Shown: one piece after another, positions 1 to 11,045 of the stretch | How the letters are laid out: the number at the start of each line of letters is the position of its first letter | How positions within the stretch are numbered: the stretch's first letter is position 1 | Assembly (NCBI GenBank): GCA_025093555.1 | Contig: JAIWNF010000010.1 | Location: 1-64,000, forward strand | DNA from: Circinella umbellata | Lineage: Eukaryota; Mucoromycota; Mucoromycetes; Mucorales; Lichtheimiaceae | Length of the DNA stretch: 64,000 nucleotides | Reading direction: 5' to 3' | The notes under the pieces: generated by a model | Told to the model about the DNA's origin: nothing | Database searches by the model: none | Seen by the model: the letters and a program-made list of their open reading frames with translations, nothing else | Translations under genes and position numbers: made by a program

Positions 1-340
1 TTACAAAAATATGATCATGATCGTGTTAAAGGAATTCTGAGCCCGCGTGATAATCAATGGTTTTGTGCTCCTGAATGTACACAAGTTGCTGCTGATGCAT
101 TCAAGCTCCCGTTGCGTTATTTGATGGTTTTCAGTCCAATATGTATGTTCCTCTTCGTGTAAATCCACTTGATGCAAAATAAACCCATACAATCATCCTA
201 CAACTTACAAATAACCGTATTATTCTTACCAAGATCGAGCCCAGTTCGCATATACAATGGCCTATACTTTACCCTGAATTTCGAGGATATAAAGAAGAAA
301 TATTATCTGTTGATTCATAATACAATACATTTAAAGATGT
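1..340 (+). pseudogene. Degenerate transposon-protein fragment, possibly OTU-like
   Basis: The plus strand carries a coding-looking trace broken by at least one 1-nt deletion near position 120, a stop near 176 and a stop near 317. The first part reads in frame 1 (NQWFCAPECTQVAADAF). It then shifts frame to RYFDGFQSNMYVPLRVNP, followed by a HTIILQL stretch and a WPILYPEFRGY stretch. The order of a VPLR-like strand, a His-containing strand and a WP.LYPE segment resembles the OTU-type protease tail of some MULE-like and other transposons. That family match is from memory and weak. The piece is probably the end of a dead element that extends left of the window. Confidence 0.3.
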
Positions 341-874
341 GATTGATCGATCAATCAAAATACTTCCTAATTTGCAATGATCCCTGATAATACTGACATT
401 TCCTATCCATTCCTCCGTATCTGAAACAGCTGTCGATTTGATACTTTAGTTTTATTTTTTATTTTTACCTTTATATATATGATATTTAGTTAATCTTTCT
501 TTTCTTAAACCGTTTATTATTAATAGAACATTGAAAAAGGTCTTTTTTATTTCACTAATGTTGCGTAATTGGAAAGTGTAACTGATGTAAGAAATGAGAA
601 GCGAGAGTATAGAAACACAAAGTAAGAAAAAAAATTCAAACCAAATTTTTTTTTATTTCCGGCTTTGACAGCAAAGGGGGTGTGTGAGAGGGGGGTACCC
701 AAAAAATTAATACGTTGCTCGTTCTTTTTACAGTTAATACTTACTTCAAACGGCAGACTAGTTATTCAAATTGCTGTGCTTGAAATTTACAAGTTTAAGG
801 TTTCTGAAGATCAAACATTTTTGTGCCTTTTTCCGTTTCTGATATTTGGATATAATAACTATAACCACAGACCC
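341..874. other. Gene-free leader upstream of the F-box gene
   Basis: AT-rich sequence with T and A runs. An open frame joins the F-box gene from 665, but that part is low quality (many Phe/Leu, no domain). The ATG at 875 is the better start because the TPR-like region begins right after it. Promoter and 5' UTR presumably lie here; no clear motif was seen. Confidence 0.4.
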
Positions 875-3041
875 ATGGCAACCAAACGGAAATCAACTAC
901 GCATACTAATAACATATTACCTGAAAAGAAACGTGTAGCTATAGCAACTGATTGGGAAACAGCTCTACGCCTTACTCAACATGCACTTGAAAATGAACAA
1001 CATGATACTGTAATCGAACAATCTTCACGAATCCTTGACGATCTGCAACAAAAAACTGTTTATATGCTTAAATTACGAATGACAGCCTGGGATAAAAAAG
1101 GACGTTATGATAATCAACTTCAAGACGCCAAAAAACTTATGGCATATGCACCTCATGATCTAGCAGGTTATCTTTATGCCGGTCAACGTTATAGTGACCT
1201 GGGCTATCAAAAGCGCGCTATCAAAATATTCGAAGAAGGTCTCAACAAAATTCCTTTCTGCTTCTCCTCCTCCTCGTCGTTAAATCAACAAGGACATTAT
1301 CAAGAGTTACAACAAGCAAGATTAACTGCTAAAAGACGGGATAATTATCGTCGAGATATGCTGGTTTGTTTACCTTACGACGTTTCATGTTGTGTTTTGG
1401 ATGAATTATCTCAACAGACATTAGCTCATTGTACTCGAGTTTCTTCTACTTGGCGTAATTTGGTATTGAACTATCCTAATATATGGCATCATATGGATGT
1501 TGCTACGTTTGATGTCAAAAAACAAATGGATGATGTGATACCTGTTTATAGATTATTACCTACGATTGCCGATCATATTCAAGAGCTGGTTTTACCAGAA
1601 GAAAAACAGTTAAAAGATTATCTCGATTTGATTCGTACCAATAATTTCAGAAATCTTTGTTCACTACAAATAAAGCGAGGTAAAAAACGGATGGTTTATT
1701 CTGTGTGTTTCAAAGTTCAGACTAGTACAAAAAACACATCCTTGACAAGTAACAAGAAGAAAATAATATCTAAATTCATATCATATAATGTATTTAGGGT
1801 TTTGGCGACAAGAACGAAACATCAACTATGAAACCATTTGCTCTTCTCTTATCAACGTCGCATCCACATTGACTTCTTTAAATCTCGACCTTATCCATAT
1901 CCAAGGATTAGATCTCGCTCGTTTACTTTCCATGTTTCGTAATCTTGCTTCTCTTCGATATTATGCAACCTGGGACCAGAGCAGTAGTTTGTTGAACAAA
2001 CAACTTATTCCGTTCACAACATCATTGACTAAATTAGATCTGTGGCGCCATAAAGCTCACACCTGGAATCCAACTTTCACTGTTACCGAAATGCAACAAT
2101 TGATACGATCCTCACCCCATCTTCAATTCCTTTCCATCTACAGCTGTACCGATGAAATTTATGACGAAGTTACACACTATTGTCCGGATATTCGTAAACT
2201 CATTGTCAATCAAACTCATAATGAACATATGACGGCGGATGAACAAAAAAGCGTACGTGGGTTAAAAACATTATTATCAACAAATCTTCTTTCAGGAACA
2301 GCCATTAAATCCTTATTAACACAACATGCAGCAACACTTCACACATTACAACTTGACCAAGAAATGGTACATCCCACACGTGGTACTTGGCAACAACTCT
2401 TTTCAACAGTCACTTTTCACAAGCTAGTCAATATCACCATCAGTAAAGCCCATGAAGAAATCATCCAGCAATTGGATATAATTATACAACAAACACTTCA
2501 CTTGGAGATGCTTTTCGTTGCACAAACTTGTGGTACAATGATTCCCGATGGCGTATTCAACACTTTGGTCCATCTCCTTAAATTTAAAAAATTATGGCTC
2601 ATTGACTGTGATTTCAATCCAGCAGTTCTTGTGCGATGTTTGGATATGTTTTCCAAATCAAAAGCTCAGTCTGCCTTGGTCAGTCTCGATATCAGCGGAA
2701 TGGAAGGTACGATCAATGATACACTACTTAAAACTTGTGCACGAATCAAAAGTTTGGTGGATCTTTCAGTTTGTCATAGTAGCCCAAGACAAGGAGCTGT
2801 TCAGTCATTTGCTCGTAATGTTGCAAAGTTACCCAATTTAGAGGATCTTTCAATTTATGAAATGCCAATGACAGAAAATGATATACAAGTAATAGGGAAA
2901 AATAGATCGATATGCCGTGTTACAATTAATGCGTCGGAAGGGATAACTCAGGAACAAGTCCTTGGGTCATTTGCACCTCATGTATTGATTGATTATGATG
3001 AGTTCTATGGTGACGATGATAATGATAATGTCGAATTTTAA
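875..3041 (+). CDS. TPR / F-box / leucine-rich repeat protein
   Basis: Two exons, 875-1679 and 1798-3041, separated by a 118-bp intron (GTAAAAAACG...ATTTAG, phase 1). Together they encode 682 residues. Residues 28-125 form TPR-like helices, including LAGYLYAGQRYSDLGYQKRA. Residues 165-207 are an F-box (LPYDV...LAHCTRVSSTWRNLV...PNIWHHMD). The rest is a run of degenerate leucine-rich repeats (LTSLNLDLIHIQGLDLARLL, LQFLSIYSC, LVSLDISGM). The C-terminus is acidic (YDEFYGDDDNDNVEF). F-box proteins of this build serve as substrate adaptors of SCF ubiquitin ligases, the F-box binding Skp1 and the LRRs holding the target. Such TPR-F-box-LRR proteins are expanded in Mucorales. The substrate cannot be told from sequence. 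The ATG at 875 was chosen over the frame start at 665. Confidence 0.85.
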
Positions 3042-3328
3042 TTCATTCACTAGATATCCACATTTAGTTGTATATATTTCCCACATACATAAATTTAAAT
3101 CTTTCTGTTTATTGAATAAAAAGATAAGTAAAAAGGGCATACTAACCCGTTGTAGTATATTATGTTATAAGAAAAAATAATTGGTGCCATATTTTTGGAG
3201 CACTAGCAGTTATACGTAAAGATATGAGTATTTCATATGAAATAACTATAATGCTGGCTTATCGTTTATGAATATACTTTTTACTATCATTAAAATCGTT
3301 ATATTTGTTATTAGTGTTAATTATGGAA

Positions 3329-3776
3329 TTGCTACGGACACCCCAAATTTTGGTGTTACGGACACCCCCCAAATAAAAAGTTGTCAAACAAGTTCTTACA
3401 CCATGTAAATTATAGTACCAGCGTTATCAACACCAATAGCACTTATTTGACCGCTCATATATATCATTAAAAGTATATATTATTCCTTGTTTGTCTTGTC
3501 TTTATGTGGACTACAGCTCTTACTTGTGTACATAACGATATCGTGAGAGAGGATAAGAAATATTGAATGATATTCATAAAAAGTTGAGCTGCTAATATAA
3601 GTTTCATAAACATTTTTGAGTGATATAACGATAAGAACTGTATATATAGTGTATAAATGGTTGGATACGAGGTAATTATATTATATCGTTATGCACCTTT
3701 GAGAAGATATAAAAGTGGGGCATCCATAAGATTTGAAATTATCTCATATAGTATGTTTTTGGGGTGTCCGTAGCAA
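3329..3776. mobile_element. Short inverted-repeat element (MITE-like)
   Basis: TTGCTACGGACACCCCAAA at 3329-3347 is repeated exactly, in inverted orientation, at 3758-3776. A second, slightly altered copy (TTACGGACACCCCCCAAA) follows directly inside the left end at about 3356. The 448-bp interior is AT-rich and has no open frame, so the element would be non-autonomous. No convincing target-site duplication was seen. A similar but lone motif (TTGCTATGGACACCGCAC) occurs near 10700. Confidence 0.55.
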
Positions 3777-4450
3777 ATCACAAAAGTAAAAATAGAACAT
3801 AGGTTATTTTCTACCTTGTTTATTCAGTCCATAGCACTGAAAAATGAAATATACTTTTAAGAATCCACATTTTATAAACGAAATTATATATAAGTGTTGA
3901 AATGGAAGATAAAGGAGAGTAATATTTAACGATGAAAAGAAGATTGTAGATTCAGGAATTTGATAAAAGACTTTTTGTTCACTTTGAAGAACGACCAAAA
4001 TAATTATGCTTTATCCATACAAGGAAAAAAAACTGCATAATAAGTATTATACTAAAAAAAAACCGGAAAAAGAACACGATAAGCTGCATATTAAATAGAA
4101 GAAGATAATGTGTATGAAACCAACGTAGAAGTAAACAATGTGTGTGTGTTTCATCTTAAATATATATATATATATATATATCTCCTTCAGTGATGCATCC
4201 CCGCTTGATATATTTACATACAAATAAAAACAAAGTAATAGATACATATTAAATTGTATATTTCTAAAAAAAAGTTGATAGTAATGAATTAAGTTTTTTA
4301 TGCTTTGTTTTATATATGGAGGTAATAGATTATCATATAAGCTGTCTATTACTATTATCAGTTATAAAAGTAGCTACAATAATATTTTATTAACTTGTTT
4401 ATTTATTTTATCTGCAACAATGAAGAAATGACGGGAAAAAAAGTAAGAAG
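3777..4450. other. Gene-free stretch with TA microsatellite
   Basis: AT-rich DNA between the inverted-repeat element and the end of the remodeller gene. It holds a (TA)n run at about 4161-4181. Small frames here are low complexity and not credible. Confidence 0.6.
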
Positions 4451-7400
4451 TTATTGGCGTGGATTCCGATCCATGAATGAGTGATTTTGTGATGTAGAGC
4501 TAGACAAAGTTGGCGATTCAACAGTAGAGTGGGGTCGAGATTGGTGTTGCTGTTGACTTATGAATGGTGACGATGATAATGGTGGTGGTCGAGGAAGATA
4601 CTGAGTTGCGCCATGTTGTGCATTATGCACATATGAAAGCGGCTGTTGATAATGTTGATATTGTTGGAAAGGTCTTCCAAATGGAGTAAAAGGTTGATGC
4701 TGAATAGGACTATTCTGTGGTAGATGATAATGATTATGCTGTTGCCGAAAAGGTATAGCGTGTTGAGGATGATTTAATTGTACTGGTATGTTTTGTTGAG
4801 GTGATGGATTATATTGACTACCTATGCTGTTTAAATGAACATTATTATTATTATTATTATTACTGTTATTATGTCGAACAGGGATGTCCTGATCAAGAAC
4901 ATTAGGTGATTGAGTTGGATTGGGTCGTGGCTCAACTGGCATCGGAAAATGCAGTACTTGTTTCTGATGTTGGGGAGGAGGTGGTGTATAAGAAAAAAAT
5001 GGTTGCTGTAAGTGTTGTGGTGGTGATCGGGATGGGGAGGATGTCGTTAACTGAGAATGTTTAAACTGTAATGGGTAGGGATTATAACTTGGCGGTGGTG
5101 TATACACAGGATAAGATTGTCGATTGATCGATGGTTCTGTTGACGATGGTTGTGATACCAGAGTATCTTTCGTAGTAGTAGTAGATGAACTTGATACTGG
5201 TTGTTGTAGAGGTGAATGTGAAATTGTATAATTACCATAATCATGATTATTTGAAACGTTATACGATAATTGTTGTATTGGTGATTGTAGCGGTTGAGTG
5301 CTGGTAGTAGTTACAGTTCCTTGTACAGCCATAATTTCATCCGAACCTATTTGTCTATTCATGGTCCGTTGATGTTCACTAATATTCAGTAAAGTATTGG
5401 TACGTTCTGCGGTATAATACTGCACTTGTTGTGGTCGCCTTTGTGGACCTGTAGCTGATTGTGTACACGGAGGTGAAGGAGATGAAAAATGAGGTGGTGG
5501 ATCGAGTACACGATCAACTTCTTGCTCCTGATATGGCCATTGTGGTGGTCGTTGCTGAACTCGTGGCTGTGATGATGACGATGCTGATTGTTGTGGTTGA
5601 ACTGCACCGATTTTATTCCTGTAAAGACTAGTGAGCAAGTTTGCAAATGCAGCCTGAATAAGTGCTGGATTGCTTTCTGGAATGTCTTTAGAAGGATCAG
5701 CTACTTTATTGTTATTAGATTGTGAACATGGCGCAGAAGTGTTGATGGGCGGTGGTATAACTGTTGCAGCAAATTCTTCCTCCAGTTCAGATTCAGGTAT
5801 ATTTTCTAATTGAAAATCAGAGTCTTCACTATCGCTGCTGTCCTGGTTTTTTTTGCTTCCTTTCTTCTTTTTATTCTTCTTATTCGTTTGTACTTTTTCT
5901 AATTTCCTTTCCGTGTTAAGAGAGTAATTCTATGGCAAAAAGAAGGAGAGGCGCAATCAGTAAACATTATAATTCTAACACTAATGATATATGGATGATT
6001 CTCTTTTTAGGTCAAAATTGAACCCATACCCTTCTTTCCAACTGAAGAACTTACCACAAAAGCTCGCTTACGAGCACCTCTGCCCAACTCCTGTTCCTGC
6101 TCTTTCATTTGTTTTTCTGCTTCCATTTGCACTCTTTTTCTTTCTAAATATTTAATGAAAAAATCTTCGTCCTCTGGCCGATCTTCTCCACCGTCTGCAG
6201 GCAAATCATCTACTGCTTCACCTTTATCCTTGACCCACACTTTGGCAAACGAAAATGACATTGGCTTTGAGCCGGATTGTTCTTCGGTCTTTTTTTCATA
6301 ATTATTATTATCGTCCGTATTCCTTTCGGTAGCACGATCTAATAGCTTGTCAATACCCACAGAATCATAAATAATTCGTTTTGAATCATCTGCTTCGAAA
6401 AGCGCCTGTGCACCAAATTTAATAATCCCTTCTACATCTTTTTCCTCTAAATCATCATCATCCATTTTTTCAACAATAAGATGGTCGAGCGCCATTTTTT
6501 TCTTGGCAATCTGAGCAATTTTTTCCTCCACAGAAAGTCTTGTCATGAATCTTAACACCAATACTGGTTGAGTTTGTCCGATACGATGAGCACGACAAAT
6601 AGCTTGTAAATCAGCATGGGGATTGAAATCGAAATCCCACATAATTACTGTATCGGCTGTCGCCAAGTTAATACCAACACCCCCAGCACGTGTCGTCAGT
6701 AAAAAGACAAATATATCCGATCCAGGTGCATTATACTTATCAATAGCCGTAACACGGTCATTACTTAAGACGTCACCGTCAACGCGTACATAGTTATGCT
6801 GTTCATACATCAGATAATCCTCGAGAATATCCAAAACACCTTTGAAACTTGAAAAGATAAGCACCCGATGACCATTTTGTTTTAATTTGGGAAGCATTTG
6901 ATGTAAAATTTTGAGTTTGGCACATGAATCAATTAATACTTGGTGTGTCGTCGCAGAATCTTTTTGTTTAATTTCAATATCAGGTATAAAATAAGGATGA
7001 CCAAGAGTTTTGCGTAATTGCATCAAAGTATTTCTCAATGTTGTCGTTTTCGTCTTGCTTGGTACCTTTTGATCCGCAGAACTAAGTTGAGCATATGATG
7101 TAAGGTTTTGTTCCAAAATCCCTTTATAAACTTCCTTTTGTAAAGAGCTCATTGAAACGGGAACAATAATTTCAGTCTTAGGCGGTAAGTTCTTTAAAAC
7201 AACTTCCTTGGTGCGTCGTAAAAAGTAGGGTTTTAATTGATCATGCAATTCTTGAACGGTGGTGTGCGATAATTCGGAATATTTTTGCTCAAGTTTTTTT
7301 ATATCGTTAAACTCGTTACAATCAACAAAGTGCATGACATTGATAAGTTCTCGTATATTGTTTTGCAACGGTGTCCCTAAATATATCAAGAACAGTGAGT

Positions 7401-10380
7401 ATTGTAAGTGTGTCTGCGTGTGTGAGTAATATTTTGTTTGGTGATGTATGTATGTTATATTTTACCTGTCATTAATACTGGATGATCATATTTAATATTC
7501 TTCAACAGTTTTTGAAAAAGCTGACTACCATCATTCTTTAATCTCTGTGCTTCATCTACAATCAATGCTGGCCAATAGTCCAATCTTGAAAATAATCCAT
7601 TATCATGCATAGCTGATTCATATGTTAATATAATAGCGTGGCAACGCGGCGTTTTACTACCACCTCGGAAAATCTCATGTTTGAGTGCACGTTTTCGAGC
7701 TTCAGCTGATCCATAATAAGGTGAAACCACCATATCCGGTGCCCATTTATTGAATTCACGAAGCCAATTGGTTGTCGTACTTAATGGTACAACCACAAGA
7801 AATGGATAGATATCGTATTTTGTTAATAAAAAATTTAGAAATGTCACGATTTGGATTGTTTTGCCTAATTTATATTAAATAAGGACCATTAAATTATATA
7901 ATCTATCCAATGATTCAAACGCCCCTAACAATCAAAGATAAGTTTTGTTTCTGTACCTAATCCCATATCATCGGCAAGTACGCAACCTTTTGCTCGCTCC
8001 CATTGGAAAATCAGCCAGCTATAAAAGAAACCGCAAAACCAATAAACAATAGTTAATAATTAATAATTAATAGGTACTGAGGTAATCATATTTTTTTGTA
8101 CATGTCAACTTACTTTAATCCATCGAGTTGATGGGGCATTAAAGTACCACCGCGAATAAAATCCGGTTGTTGTTTCAGTTCATGTCTTCCATAATTTTCC
8201 TTTGTAGCTAATTCGCGCACGAGATCTACTTGTTCTTTCATATTTACAGGAGGTTGAACGTTACATGCATTTAAATAATTTTCATAAGCAGTACGGAAAA
8301 ATGAATATAAATCTGAATTCTTTTTAGGTGGTCTATCCCAATAAACTAAACATAACAATATTAGCCACTTTTTGTTATTAGCCAGCCAACGAGATAAATC
8401 ATATTCCCCTTCCTCCCTGATATTCAATATATGTAGAAAAAAAAGTTACTTACTGCTGTCATAATTTAACCCACGATATTTAACATACACTTTATCAACC
8501 AGGTGAATACTCTCTGTAGTTAAAATATTTCCGCTCATATCTTTTGCGGTTAAGATCCGTTCAATAGTCAAATAATCCTTCGGAACTACCTCATCCACAG
8601 TCTGTCGTTCCATATGTTGTTGTCGTTCACAGAAGTTTTTATACTTTTGTTTGGCGATACGTTTCAGCCAACCATCTGATACCCAATCCAATTGTGTATA
8701 GGGAGTATCAACCCACTTGATAAGATATTCAAGTGTTGATGGTTTTGCTTTATTATAATCCAAACCATCTATCTCAGCGTTCTTATCCTGCACTTCTCTA
8801 GTACCATGAACGCGCCATGTAAGTATTAAATCAACACGTTTGTTATAAGTAATACATTCACCACATTGCCATTCCTCCTCAAATATTTGTCGTTTCCTGT
8901 CTACCATCTTATTTGTACTTTTGGTAACATAATCAGGTAAGCAGGTATCATGGTAGGCACGAAGACAACGATTACATCGATATAATCTGTGTTTATCTTC
9001 GTTTTTTGGTGGATGTGGTAATGCGTCTTTTGATCGTTGCTCTTGTTGGTGTACCATATAGTCATAACCAGCTGGCTCAGATACTTCCTGTTCTTTCTCT
9101 TGATGAAAAAACTTGAGTCGCTGAATACCATGTGATTCATAACATCCATCACATTTTGGAAACTCTTCAGATTTACCGGGAGTGGCTGTTAAGCAATGAA
9201 TACATTGAAACTGCATGACTACCTGATCGCCATAATCATCAATGCGACAGCTCCGTAAATGTTGTAAATGCTGTTTTCTGCTCCGGCCAAGACTGATACA
9301 GCCTTCATGTGTTGCTGCAGAACATGTAACGCACAGTAAAAGTCGACCTTGTAATAACTCTTCTTCTCCAGATGACATCTCGAAAGCATCATCCACTTTT
9401 TCTCGTTGATGCCTCTGCTTTATGTTTTTACTGTTTTTATTTTGAGGGCCATTCGGGAGACCTTTTTCATTACATTTTGTACAGTGTTTCCAGTGTGTGT
9501 AAATCATTTCTGGATCGGTATAATAGAGAATTTGGCTGAAGCGTCCTGTTCTGATTCTAAGATCGTCTACATTGATAACAGTCATGTTATGGGTAGTGTC
9601 GATACGTCGTCGTTTTTTGGAAGGTCTTTGATTTTCTTTATCCTGAATTTCATGGTCATTGTTGCTATTAAAATACTCGTCGTCTCCCGCACCTTCCTCG
9701 TCTTCCTCGTCAATTGCCCATTGAACAGTCTTTTTCTTTTGGACACGTCGTCTTCGTCTGCTTTGTTGTCGTGTGATGACAAAATGGTCATCTATACTGT
9801 TGCCGTCAGAATTGTTAACGGTCGTTAAATCAGAATAACGTCTTAAATCAAACTTTCTGTGCTCGTATCCTTCGAATTTGTCGTACGCAAGGCTATGTAT
9901 GCATTCCACGGATTCCTGTTAAAATAATTGTTTTTATTTGTTAGGGTTTTTTTTAGAAAATAATAATAATGTACCGATATATGATCTACATCACTGCTTT
10001 ATTGGGTATATGTTTACCTGTGATTTGGTGCCGTCTTGCCAAAGGACTTCATAGATTACTCTTCCAGTACTGGATTCTGAACGACTAATAATGGCTTCTA
10101 CGTTTCCGTGCTCATTTATCTTCTTCGTGATATTATCTTGATGTTCGATCGAATCGAGTGTTGTATTCTCATTATTATTGATTACGACGACAGGACGTGG
10201 AAGTTCTATACGAGTTTTGCAATCCAAACGAGAAAATAGAGCCTGAACACATAAACAATAAGATATAGTAAAAGTGTAAATATTTCAATTCAGGTAATCA
10301 ATGTTGTTATGAAGGCACGTTTTTTTTTTCTTTTTTACCTCCTTTGAAAAAGTTCTATATATATAGGTCGTGGTTGTCAT
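4451..10380 (-). CDS. PHD/chromodomain SNF2-type chromatin remodeller (CHD3/Mit1-like)
   Basis: Eight exons fit in phase: 10380-10339, 10242-10018, 9915-8450, 8416-8114, 8018-7957, 7864-7466, 7376-6055 and 5899-4451 (about 1,755 residues). Order of parts: an N-terminal Tudor/chromo-like strand region; Cys-rich PHD-type fingers (CVTCSAATHEGC, CIHC, CDGC, then YRCNRCLRAYHDTCLP and WQCGEC); chromodomain-like segments (YLIKWVDTPYTQLDW, VYVKYRGLNYD); then the ATPase. The ATPase has GLGKT (698-702), a DEAQ box (803-806, where DEAH is usual), LTTRAGGVGINL and QAICRAHRIGQ (1090-1100). The tail is very rich in Gln, Pro, Ser and His, with a conserved-looking helix LIQAAFANLLTSLYR first. It should slide or space nucleosomes in a Mi-2/SHREC-like complex. 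Two junctions are uncertain. Exon 3/4 uses a weak donor (GTAACT). The last intron has two possible acceptors (5930 or 5899) giving a short or a long tail (see findings). Confidence 0.9.
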
Positions 10381-11045
10381 GTCAAAGGGATTTGAAGAGA
10401 AACTGACACTTGATTCAGATTTTTTCGGTCCATGAAAAAGTCTGTACTAGTCGCAAATAATTTTTTTTTGGCTTTCCAGAAAAGGGAACCACTACATAAA
10501 GGAAATAATAGAGCTGTTTGTAAAAGATTTATGTGAAAATACTCAATATATAAGTATCTATCTTACAGAGAAACTTTTATGATAAAAGCATAGAAAATTG
10601 TGTATATAATAGTCAAAGATCGATAAAGAACAGATAGTATAGGAGCCAAGATTCAAGTATATAAAGTGCTGCGATGTTTATATATATTTTGGTTGGGAGT
10701 TGCTATGGACACCGCACTTTTTCCATATGGATATATACCCCCCTCTATTTTAACTTTCAGCTTTTTACGCCAGACTACAAACAAAAGTACAATTATAAAG
10801 AGTGAGTGGTCATTATAATTGAGAGAAATAAAAGGTTTATTCTATAAGTAGTAGTTTACCATCATCCAAAAACTAGAATATTAATATAGTTGAACTTTGA
10901 AATTTCTTTTTTTGTAAGACATTCTGCCCATTGTATTTTAAAGATAATTGTCAAATTTAGGCACCAGGTCTTTCCGCTATTCATCACTTTTTGAGTAAAG
11001 TAGCCAATTATAGTAATCGCCAAATAATTATACATTTTCTCTGAA
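10381..11045. other. Gene-free stretch
   Basis: Promoter side of the remodeller gene, then AT-rich sequence. A lone TTGCTATGGACACCGCAC at about 10699 resembles the ends of the 3329-3776 element, but no partner end was found. No other feature is seen. Confidence 0.5.

Noticed and set aside
10699..10716. A second copy of the 3329-3776 element
   Set aside because: Only one degraded end-like motif is present; no matching inverted end was found nearby.
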